This document shows positions 1-6,434 of a DNA stretch of 7,385 nucleotides, piece after piece. Numbering within the stretch: position 1 is the stretch's first letter; each line of letters opens with the position of its first letter. The notes under the pieces are model-generated. The model was given only the letters and a program-made list of their open reading frames with translations. It did no database searches and was not told the origin of the DNA. The stretch covers positions 1-7,385 of the forward strand of contig JAHIVM010000224.1 in assembly GCA_018816665.1 (NCBI GenBank), read 5' to 3'. The position numbers and the translations under genes are program-made. The stretch is from Candidatus Zixiibacteriota bacterium. Lineage in GTDB: Bacteria; Zixibacteria; MSB-5A5; GN15; FEB-12.

Positions 1-1659
1 CTTGAGGACGGCTCCACTCAGGGCAAGTCCAACGATCATTGCTTCTCCTGCCACGTAACTTCGCAGACCGTGAAGTTCCAGGATCGCACGCATGCGTTCG
101 AGGTAGGGATTCAGGCTGATGTCGCTGAGAATCATACTGTCGGTTACGAGTTCGGCTACCGCGTCTTCCAGCCCCAGGGCATGGCGCCGTCGGCTTATTA
201 CGACGAAGCCAAACACCCCGGCAACGGCGGATCGCAGGCCGAATTCGGCTCTCGTCAGAACTTCGACGAAGTCACGATGGTGTTTGATCAAGCTCCGGAA
301 ACGGAGAAGATCAACAACAAGGTGCGGGCAAAAGGTAAACTGGGGCAGAGTACGAAGTACAAAGGCTCAGTAGGCTACAGTGTTGCCAAAAACAAAAACA
401 CACAGCTTGAAACGCAGGCCTGGTCCGGAGCCGCGGCTCTGTCAACCGTGCTTTCGCCCTCGACCCGTCTCGTGGTGCGGGCAAGCGGCTTGCGCCAGAC
501 AGCCGATGATCCGTTCATCGATCTGCCTATTTTCCGGGCCGGTCGGCCGGGGCCGCAGGTGGACTTTGACTATACTCGTTATTCGACTCTGGATCGGTTT
601 GACCTCAAGGGAACAGCCGAGCTTATCCACCGTCTGAACAAGAGTATGACGCTGAGTGCCCTGATCGGTTTTGAGAATCTGAAGCGGGATGACTATCCCG
701 ACGAGGACTACGCGAGCAAGACGTTCATCGGTCAGGCCAAACTCCGCTATCGCAAGGGGAGCAAGTTCTCCGGATGGGCGAAGTATCGCTTTGAAAAGAC
801 CAGTGACCCGTTTGTCTCGGCCAGAGGTCTTTTTGAGGCCCGGGGACGTGAAGTCATGGTTGTAGACACTTCGTGGACCTTACCGTTCCACGCCTTCTAC
901 CACCAGCGCGAGGCGCTCCGGTATCAGCCTATCACGACGGCTCCGACCGATTACCATGAGATTGAAGGGAAAGCGACATTCCGTCCGAGTCCCACAGTCG
1001 GAGTAGATATGGGGCTGAAGGTTGTGATGGACAAAAACGGCGATCTGGACTCGCTTGATGTCAAGCATAGCAAGTTCACGCCGTCGGTTGGTCTGAACCT
1101 GACGCCGAATCCGCAATGGGCTGTCTCGGCCGGATATCAAATGATGCTTGCCAAGTCAAGAGGGCCGGTAACCATCGCCCTCTTCGATGGCTGAGCGGGT
1201 CATCTATTTAGCGACCCCGTGGGGGTCGGAGATGATTCTTCGCTTATCTATGCGAAACATTTTGGTACGCTGTACTCGATGGAAGACTATGAAACGACCA
1301 ACCATTCAGTGTATTTCAACGCGAACTATCGCGCCTCGGAGAAGCTGGGTGTGTTTGGCGCCGTGACTTTCAACAAGTCAACCGCCGAGCTCAATGAGGT
1401 CCAGATGCCGGAGCTGGCCGCCGATGCGGCCGCAGCGCTGTCACATCAGGACTTCGATTTTACTGATATGTACCAGTATTCGGATCTCGACTTCTCGTTT
1501 ATTCGAGTCGGGGCCGGCTTTGAGTATATGCTCTCGCCGACCGTCACCTGGACGACCGATGCTGACTACACTGACCTGACCGATGATGCCGGTTACGTAT
1601 ATGGCATTGAGTCCGGAAGCCTGATCATGGTACGCTCCGGCGTACAGATTGACTTCTAG
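1..1659 (+). CDS. Outer-membrane beta-barrel protein of a porin-cytochrome conduit (MtrB/PioB-like), 5' truncated, with in-frame TGA
   Basis: Frame 1 is open from the first base to the TAG at 1657-1659, except for one TGA at 1192-1194 (codon 398 of 552 visible). The start lies upstream of the window. Near the visible N-terminus is a heme c motif, CFSCH (bases 40-54). After it come alternating polar/hydrophobic segments rich in aromatic residues, with Asp/Asn-rich turns, as expected for a long beta-barrel. The last residues are GSLIMVRSGVQIDF; a terminal Phe on an amphipathic strand is the usual outer-membrane insertion signal. Barrels of this size beside multiheme cytochromes are typically MtrB/PioB/OmbB-type sheaths that hold a cytochrome across the outer membrane. 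That assignment rests on architecture and neighbours, not on a family signature I can verify. An automated annotation may split it at the TGA into two pieces (1-1194 and about 1219-1659), but the second piece has no ribosome binding site and reads as the same protein. Confidence 0.72.
1192..1194 (+). other. In-frame TGA within the barrel gene: candidate selenocysteine codon or nonsense mutation
   Basis: The reading frame before the codon (…ALFDG) and after it (AGHLFSDPVGVGDD…) is the same, so no frameshift is needed to join the halves. The downstream 154 codons keep barrel-like composition and end in a barrel-type C-terminus. TGA is used as a normal stop elsewhere in the window (6323-6325) and Trp is encoded by TGG throughout, so a genome-wide TGA=Trp code is unlikely. 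A SECIS-like hairpin starts two bases after the codon. TGA is one substitution from TGC/TGT (Cys), TGG (Trp), CGA (Arg) or GGA (Gly), so a simple mutation or sequencing error remains possible. Confidence 0.5.
1195..1238 (+). promoter_or_regulatory. SECIS-like RNA hairpin directly after the in-frame TGA
   Basis: The lower helix pairs 1197-1205 with 1230-1238 (nine pairs, two of them G-U). An asymmetric internal loop follows (AUUUAG at 1206-1211 against G1229). The upper helix CGACCCC/GGGGUCG pairs 1212-1218 with 1222-1228 (seven Watson-Crick pairs) and is closed by a GUG loop at 1219-1221. There are 24 bases between the TGA and the apical loop. The published general model for bacterial SECIS elements asks for roughly 16-37 bases from UGA to the loop and a G in the first two loop positions; both hold here. 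A competing 5-bp helix (1197-1201 with 1213-1217) is also possible. The structure is seen in the sequence; its function is inference. Confidence 0.45.
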
Positions 1660-1688
1660 GATTGTTTTTTGTACCGTGTTGTACGTGC

Positions 1689-1717
1689 GAGCTGGTCCGC
1701 TGAACGCGGGCCAGCTC
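1689..1717 (+). other. Strong intercistronic hairpin between the barrel gene and the 21-heme gene
   Basis: GAGCTGGTCCGC (1689-1700) pairs with GCGGGCCAGCTC (1706-1717) over twelve positions, one of them a G-U pair, around the five-base loop TGAAC. No run of T follows on the + strand and none follows on the - strand, so it is not a canonical intrinsic terminator in either direction. It sits 30 bases after the barrel stop codon and ends 26 bases before the next start codon, just ahead of that gene's ribosome binding site. Likely roles are an mRNA processing or stability element that sets relative expression of the two genes, or a protein-binding inverted repeat. Confidence 0.55.
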
Positions 1718-1725
1718 CGCGTGGT

Positions 1726-1737
1726 AGAGGGAAAGGG
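1726..1737 (+). promoter_or_regulatory. Ribosome binding site for the 21-heme cytochrome gene
   Basis: AGAGGGAAAGGG lies six bases before the ATG at 1744. It decides the start: an in-frame TTG at 1669 would add 25 residues, lacks a purine-rich site, would run through the intercistronic hairpin, and would bury the signal peptide. Starting at 1744 puts the signal peptide at the N-terminus. Confidence 0.75.
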
Positions 1738-1743
1738 CACATC

Positions 1744-4734
1744 ATGGTTTCACACGCCAATGGCAGGGGAGCACGTTCCGCTCGGGCCGCTTTGCCGTCG
1801 CCGGCAATCTGGCTTTTTGTCTGGTGTCTGATCGGCGGAGTCTCCGGGCTGGCGTACGCCCAGGACGATGTAGAAACCTGTATGTCCTGCCATGAAGACC
1901 GGGAACTGGAGCGGGAGAATCCTGTCGCCGGTCGCCGCTCTGTGTTTGTTTCCCTCGATGGGTTTCAGTCCTCCGTGCATGCCGACATGGGATGCGTGGA
2001 CTGCCATGCCGATCTCTCTGGCTTTGACGACTATCCTCACGCAGAGAAACTCCAGCCGGTCAATTGCGGCGAGTGCCACGATGATGTGACCGATATTCAG
2101 GAGGCCAGCATTCACGGCAAGGGTGTCGCCCAGTGCTGGAATTGTCACGGACACCACGAAATCGTTTCTCCGGCGGAGTCGGATGTGGGTGAGAAGGGTG
2201 TTTCGTGCAATAAGTGCCATCAGGACATAGCCCGGCAATATGACATGTCTCTGCACGGTCAGGCCGTGCATGCCGGGGCCGAGTTGGCTCCCCGATGCTG
2301 GGACTGTCACGGCGCTCACGATGTAGCCGATGTGACCTCGCCCGAAGCCCGTGTGGCCCGATTCAACATCCCGTTCATGTGCGGCGAATGTCACAAAGAA
2401 GGCACGCCGGTTACTCAGCGTTACAACATTCCGGAAGACAGCATTCTGGCCCACTATTCCCAGTCGATCCACGGCCGGGGACTCTTCCAGCAGGGATTGC
2501 TGGTAACCGCCGTTTGTGCCGATTGCCATACGGCACATAATGTCCGGGATCATACCGATCCTGAATCGAGCATTCACCGAAACAACGTTGCCGGAACGTG
2601 CAAGAAGTGCCACGGTCAGATCGAACAGGTTCATAAGAAAGTCATCCGAGGCGAGCTGTGGCAGAAATCACCCGAAAAAGTCCCCGCCTGTGTGGATTGC
2701 CATTCGCCTCACGAAATCAGGCGCGTATTCTACGAAGAGGGCATGTCAGACAAAGAGTGTCTTGCCTGCCACAGTAATCGAAATCTGAGTCTTATCCGCG
2801 ACGGCCAGACCGTATCGCTGTTTGTGGATACCCTGGAAGCCCACGGCTCGGCTCATCGGGGAGTTACCTGCGCCCAGTGTCATACCGGCGCCACACCGGG
2901 GCATGATCGGCCGTGCGAAACGGTAGTGAATCGGGTCGATTGCTCCATCTGCCATAGCGATGTTGTCATCACGTACGCGTCGAGCACTCACGGGCAACTG
3001 GAAGAACGGGGCGATCCCGACGCGCCCAGGTGTGTTACCTGTCACGGCACGCATGGCGTGCTGGAAAAACGCAACTCCAAGTCACCGACCTACCCGGCCA
3101 ACGTGCCCAGGCTCTGCGCCCAGTGTCATCAATCTGACGCCCCGGCAGCCGTCCGACGGGCCAACGAGGAAGAGAGCGCTCCAAGGGAAATCGTTGACGA
3201 GTACTCCATGAGTATTCACGGGAAGGGATTGCTCGAGAGCGGTCTGGTGGTAACCGCCATGTGCACCGACTGCCACACGGCTCACCACGTATTGCCGCGC
3301 GATAACTCGGCGTCCTCGATTCATGACGACAATATTGCCGCCACCTGCGCCACCTGTCACAACGGCATCTACGAGCAATTTCAGGAGAGTATCCATTCGC
3401 CGCTGGTGTCTGAAAGTGAAGAGCAGCTTCCTACCTGTGAGGATTGCCACAAGTCACATACCATTTCCAGGGCCGACGAACACGATTTCCGCAGCATGGT
3501 TATGCTGCAGTGCGGTTCCTGTCACGAGGATCTTACAAAGTCCTATTTCGAGACATTCCACGGCAAAGTATCAAACCTTGGTTCCGATGCCGCCGCGCAC
3601 TGCTATGACTGCCACGGCGCTCATGACATTCTGCCGCCGGGGGATCCGCATTCGCATCTGTCGCGCCAGAACATCGTCAAAACCTGTGGTAAGTGTCATG
3701 AGGGGTCGCACCGCCAGTTCGCCGGCTACCTGACTCACGCGACACACCATGATCGCACCAAGTACCCGATCCTGTTTTACACGTTCTGGTCTATGACCAT
3801 CCTACTGGTCGGCACGCTCATCGTGGCCGGCACGCATACGCTACTGTGGCTGCCGCGTTCCTTCCAGGCTATGAGGCAGCACAAGAAGCTTCGTGAGGAA
3901 GTCGCGGGGAATCTTGAGTATCGCCGCTTCAAACCGCTGCACAGTCGCCTCCATATAATGGTAGTTGTCAGCTTCCTGGGTCTGGCAGTGACCGGGATGA
4001 CGCTCAAGTTTTCGTACCTGGGTTGGGCGCAATGGCTCTCGGGTATGCTCGGGGGTGCCGACAGCGCCGCCTTCATTCACCGCGTGTGTGCCATCATTAC
4101 GTTTACCTATTTCGGCATTCACATTTTTGACGTCATTCGAGAGAAACGTCGCCAGGGCAAGACCTGGAAGCAGACGCTTCTCAACCCCAACTCGATGCTC
4201 CCGAACAAGACGGATATCTCCGAGGCCTGGGGGACATTGAAGTGGTTTATCGGTCTCGGTGCTCGCCCGAGATATGGCCGCTGGACCTACTGGGAGAAAT
4301 TCGACTATTTTGCTGTGTTCTGGGGCGTGGCGGTAATCGGCCTCACCGGACTCATGTTGTGGTTCCCGGAGACATTCACCCGCTTCCTGCCGGGCTGGAT
4401 TATCAATGTTGCTACTATTGTACATTCCGACGAAGCCCTGCTGGCCTCGGCGTTCATATTTACGGTCCATTTCTTCAACACGCACTTCCGGCCTGACAAA
4501 TTCCCGATGGACACCGTAATATTTACGGGACGTGTGCCGTTGGAAGAACTCAAAGAGGATCGGCCCCGTGAGTACGAAGAACTGGTCAAGTCCGGTGAAT
4601 TGAAAAAGCACCTCGTTGAGCCTCTTCCGCCCGCAGCGGTTCGGACCGCGCGCATATTCGGCACGATAGCCCTGCTGATCGGTCTCTCAATCATCATCCT
4701 CGTTATCTACGCGGAGGTGTTTGGCTACCGGTAG
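1744..4734 (+). CDS. Inner-membrane multiheme cytochrome: 21 heme c motifs fused to a six-helix cytochrome b domain (CbcL-like)
   Basis: This is a 996-residue protein. A signal peptide covers residues 1-39 (cleavage likely GLAYA|QDD). The periplasmic part (about 40-675) has 21 CXXCH motifs, with first Cys at 46, 84, 108, 131, 155, 185, 213, 258, 286, 316, 339, 376, 400, 430, 458, 507, 535, 565, 590, 620 and 648. Residues 677-996 form about six membrane helices (roughly 677-703, 736-757, 777-799, 853-875, 894-914, 971-993) with candidate heme b ligands H733, H737, H779, H793, H894, H909 and H914. The segment HFRPDKFPMDTVIFTGRVP after helix five resembles the conserved tail of cytochrome b561/HydB-like domains of Geobacter-type CbcL proteins. 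By analogy it would oxidise menaquinol and pass electrons out along its heme chain. CbcL is reported to carry nine heme c groups, so 21 is a large expansion. Extracellular or metal respiration is inferred from the neighbours. Confidence 0.88.
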   Translation: MVSHANGRGARSARAALPSPAIWLFVWCLIGGVSGLAYAQDDVETCMSCHEDRELERENPVAGRRSVFVSLDGFQSSVHADMGCVDCHADLSGFDDYPHAEKLQPVNCGECHDDVTDIQEASIHGKGVAQCWNCHGHHEIVSPAESDVGEKGVSCNKCHQDIARQYDMSLHGQAVHAGAELAPRCWDCHGAHDVADVTSPEARVARFNIPFMCGECHKEGTPVTQRYNIPEDSILAHYSQSIHGRGLFQQGLLVTAVCADCHTAHNVRDHTDPESSIHRNNVAGTCKKCHGQIEQVHKKVIRGELWQKSPEKVPACVDCHSPHEIRRVFYEEGMSDKECLACHSNRNLSLIRDGQTVSLFVDTLEAHGSAHRGVTCAQCHTGATPGHDRPCETVVNRVDCSICHSDVVITYASSTHGQLEERGDPDAPRCVTCHGTHGVLEKRNSKSPTYPANVPRLCAQCHQSDAPAAVRRANEEESAPREIVDEYSMSIHGKGLLESGLVVTAMCTDCHTAHHVLPRDNSASSIHDDNIAATCATCHNGIYEQFQESIHSPLVSESEEQLPTCEDCHKSHTISRADEHDFRSMVMLQCGSCHEDLTKSYFETFHGKVSNLGSDAAAHCYDCHGAHDILPPGDPHSHLSRQNIVKTCGKCHEGSHRQFAGYLTHATHHDRTKYPILFYTFWSMTILLVGTLIVAGTHTLLWLPRSFQAMRQHKKLREEVAGNLEYRRFKPLHSRLHIMVVVSFLGLAVTGMTLKFSYLGWAQWLSGMLGGADSAAFIHRVCAIITFTYFGIHIFDVIREKRRQGKTWKQTLLNPNSMLPNKTDISEAWGTLKWFIGLGARPRYGRWTYWEKFDYFAVFWGVAVIGLTGLMLWFPETFTRFLPGWIINVATIVHSDEALLASAFIFTVHFFNTHFRPDKFPMDTVIFTGRVPLEELKEDRPREYEELVKSGELKKHLVEPLPPAAVRTARIFGTIALLIGLSIIILVIYAEVFGYR
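1879..2757 (+). repeat. Internal heme-domain repeat, copy A (hemes 1-10)
   Basis: Residues 46-338 of the 21-heme protein match copy B that follows. Heme 1-2-3 spacing is 38 and 24 residues, against 37 and 24 for hemes 11-12-13. Spacing across hemes 6-7-8-9-10 is 28, 45, 28, 30, against 28, 49, 28, 30 for hemes 14-18. Sequence agrees too: the segment around heme 8 has SIHGRGLFQQGLLVTAV, and copy B has SIHGKGLLESGLVVTAM. Copy A carries two extra motifs (hemes 4 and 5). Confidence 0.75.
2758..3510 (+). repeat. Internal heme-domain repeat, copy B (hemes 11-18)
   Basis: Residues 339-589 start at heme 11. This aligns with heme 1 through a shared pattern of CXXCH, then R and L, then SxFV, then a SxxH/SxH group before the next CXXCH. 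Synonymous positions have diverged heavily from copy A, so the duplication is old and not an assembly artefact. A lone Cys at residue 391, between hemes 12 and 13, is not part of a heme motif. Confidence 0.75.
3511..3699 (+). repeat. Internal heme-domain repeat, partial third copy (hemes 19-21)
   Basis: Residues 590-652 match hemes 5-7 of copy A: spacing is 30 and 28 in both, and both contain a CXDCHGAHD motif followed by an N-I element before the next CGXCH. The third unit breaks off where the membrane domain begins, so the last heme (648) lies about 28 residues from the first membrane helix. That suits transfer from heme b. Confidence 0.65.
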
Positions 4735-4797
4735 ACGCAAGTGATGGTCGCCCGGTAGAGACGCGGGCAACCGTCTTCCGATTCGGGAACACTTGGT

Positions 4798-4806
4798 AAA
4801 GGGTGA
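4798..4806 (+). promoter_or_regulatory. Ribosome binding site for the ImcH-like gene
   Basis: AAAGGGTGA ends four bases before the ATG at 4811 and is a good match to the 16S rRNA 3' end. It rules out the in-frame TTG at 4793, which would place this site inside the coding sequence and add six residues. Confidence 0.75.
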
Positions 4807-4810
4807 AACG

Positions 4811-6325
4811 ATGACTGAATCGACCGTAAAACGAACCCTCTTTCGACATCCGTTGGCGGCGGTCGGGGGAGCCTTATTTCTCGCCGGGGGCGCCCTGTTC
4901 CTCGTGCTGCTCATGCTGGATTTTTCCGCCGGCTATGACAACCCTTACGGCGCTCTCGTGACTTTCATCGGAGCACCCTTCATCGTAACCGTCGGATTCG
5001 CTCTTTTCCTGCTCTCCATCTACGTCCAGGTCAGGGCCGCCCGGAAAGAAGGCAAAAAGGTGCGTTTCAATCTTTCGATTGATCCCACCGACCCGGCTTA
5101 TATGAGAAATCTGTGGCTGTTCCTCGGCCTCTCCGCCGGTCTGATCCTGCTGGTAGCCTACAGCGGCAGCCGCGCCTACGAGGCCACCGATTCCAATGCC
5201 TTCTGCGGCACAACCTGCCATCAGGTCATGGAGCCCCAGTATGTCACGTATCAGCATTCCGCCCACGCCCGGGTGCATTGCGTGGAGTGCCATATCGGCC
5301 CGGGAGCATCGTTTTATGTCCGTTCCAAGGTCGACGGCATCCGTCAGTTGTTCGCCACTGCGCTCAATACCTATTCGCGACCGATCGAAACGCCTGTCCA
5401 CAATCTCCGTCCGGCCCAGGAGACCTGCGAGGGTTGCCATTGGCCGCAGCAGTTCTACGGCGACAAGCTGGTAACCCGGACGTACTATCGCACGGAGGAA
5501 GAGAATCCCGCCTGGACGATCAGCCTTATGCTCAAAATCGGGGGTGGCAATCCACGGACGGGACGGCAGGAAGGCATCCACTGGCATATGCTGACCGAGA
5601 ACCGGGTCGAGTATATTGCGATGGATGAGAAGAGACAAACAATCGGCTGGATCCGGTCAGTTGACATCAATGGTGATACGACCATCTACCGCAACACCGA
5701 GGTTGACTCTGTCGATGAATCATCGGTTGAACACGAGATTCGGCGGTTTGACTGCATGGACTGCCATAACCGTCCCAGTCACAGTTTCCAGCCGCCGGCC
5801 ACGGCGCTGAATCTGGCTCTGTCAACCCGTAAGATATCTCCGGAACTGCCGTACATTCGCCAGGTCGGCCTTGATCTCCTCAACGAGGAGTACGAGGAGA
5901 AAGCCGGTGCCCTGCAGGCCATCGCGACGGGCCTGCACCAGTATTACGACGATGACTATCCTGAGATTGCCAGGGATAAACAGGAGTTGATCGCCCAGGC
6001 AGTTGCGGAACTGCAGTCCATTTACGGACAGAACTTCTTCCCGGAGATGGCCACCGACTATCGTGTCCGGGAGAACAATCTATCGCATTTCGTAAACGAC
6101 GGGTGTTTCCGCTGTCATTCAGAGACGATGCAGGACGGCGAGGGTATTTCCGTGCCGCACGATTGCCGCACCTGCCACGAGATTATTGCCCAGGGACCAT
6201 CGGAAAATCTGAGCGAACTTGATCAGCAACTGATCGGGTTGGATTTTGTCCACCCCGAGGATATAGACGAGGAATGGAAGGAAAGCAAATGCACCGAGTG
6301 CCATACACCGGACTCGGGGTATTGA
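4811..6325 (+). CDS. imcH: NapC/NirT-family heptaheme inner-membrane cytochrome c (ImcH-like quinol oxidase)
   Basis: This is a 504-residue protein with three predicted membrane helices (about 14-36, 47-72 and 100-117) and no cleavable signal peptide. Seven heme motifs follow on the periplasmic side: CGTTCH at 132 (CX3CH spacing), CVECH 157, CEGCH 206, CMDCH 315, CFRCH 432, CRTCH 452 and CTECH 494. The region around the first two hemes (FCGTTCHQVMEP…HARVHCVECHIGPGA) is a NapC/NirT N-terminal quinol-oxidising module. The stretches around GIHWHM, DCMDCHNRPSH and the CFRCH…CRTCH pair resemble the C-terminal part of the Geobacter ImcH family, which is about 500 residues with seven hemes. In Geobacter sulfurreducens ImcH is needed for respiration of higher-potential extracellular acceptors. 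The protein lies 76 bases after the CbcL-like gene and probably in the same operon. The NapC-like assignment is firm; equivalence to ImcH in function is inference. Confidence 0.85.
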   Translation: MTESTVKRTLFRHPLAAVGGALFLAGGALFLVLLMLDFSAGYDNPYGALVTFIGAPFIVTVGFALFLLSIYVQVRAARKEGKKVRFNLSIDPTDPAYMRNLWLFLGLSAGLILLVAYSGSRAYEATDSNAFCGTTCHQVMEPQYVTYQHSAHARVHCVECHIGPGASFYVRSKVDGIRQLFATALNTYSRPIETPVHNLRPAQETCEGCHWPQQFYGDKLVTRTYYRTEEENPAWTISLMLKIGGGNPRTGRQEGIHWHMLTENRVEYIAMDEKRQTIGWIRSVDINGDTTIYRNTEVDSVDESSVEHEIRRFDCMDCHNRPSHSFQPPATALNLALSTRKISPELPYIRQVGLDLLNEEYEEKAGALQAIATGLHQYYDDDYPEIARDKQELIAQAVAELQSIYGQNFFPEMATDYRVRENNLSHFVNDGCFRCHSETMQDGEGISVPHDCRTCHEIIAQGPSENLSELDQQLIGLDFVHPEDIDEEWKESKCTECHTPDSGY

Positions 6326-6420
6326 GGCAATACACGCTACTTCACTGAATGGAACTGGTTTGCAGGTCGCGATGCCGGGGCCGGGTTGGGCGACGCGCGG
6401 TTGAGGCGATACTGTAGGGA

Positions 6421-6431
6421 AAGGACTAGGA
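6421..6431 (+). promoter_or_regulatory. Ribosome binding site for the terminal multiheme gene
   Basis: AAGGACTAGGA lies three bases before the ATG at 6435. The first AAGGA is nine bases from the start codon, the more usual spacing. It supports 6435 as the start, which also gives a complete signal peptide. Confidence 0.6.
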
Positions 6432-6434
6432 CTC

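Noticed and set aside
1192..1194. TGA read as Trp under an alternative genetic code
   Set aside because: The ImcH-like gene ends with TGA at 6323-6325 right where the family ends, and Trp codons in all four genes are TGG.
1219..1659. A separate small gene starting at GTG 1219
   Set aside because: It has no ribosome binding site, it is in the same frame as the upstream barrel sequence, and its start would fall in the loop of the SECIS-like hairpin. It is the C-terminal part of the barrel protein.
1630..1670. Intrinsic terminator from the 1630-1645 hairpin and the T run at 1665-1670
   Set aside because: The stem lies inside the barrel coding sequence and is separated from the T run by about 19 bases, too far for a canonical terminator.
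1669..1743. TTG start that would extend the 21-heme protein by 25 residues
   Set aside because: No ribosome binding site precedes it, the added residues are hydrophilic and would displace the signal peptide, and the ATG at 1744 has a strong site.
1750..2634. Long open frame on the - strand (294 codons)
   Set aside because: It lies entirely inside the 21-heme gene, has no heme motif, signal or recognisable domain, and arises from the codon pattern of repeated Cys and His residues on the opposite strand.
3841..4611. Open frame on the - strand (256 codons) opposite the cytochrome b domain
   Set aside because: It is antisense to a clearly conserved membrane domain, has no ribosome binding site, and its composition is typical of a shadow frame.
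4750..4768. Inverted repeat GCCCG/CGGGC in the gap before the ImcH-like gene
   Set aside because: It has only five pairs with a nine-base loop and no T run; expected by chance in GC-rich sequence.
4874..5638. Open frame on the - strand (254 codons) opposite the ImcH-like gene
   Set aside because: It is a shadow of the conserved NapC-type gene with no independent coding features.
6366..6394. Inverted repeat GTCGC/GCGAC in the gap before the last gene
   Set aside because: It has five pairs across a 19-base GC-rich loop; too weak to call an operator or terminator.
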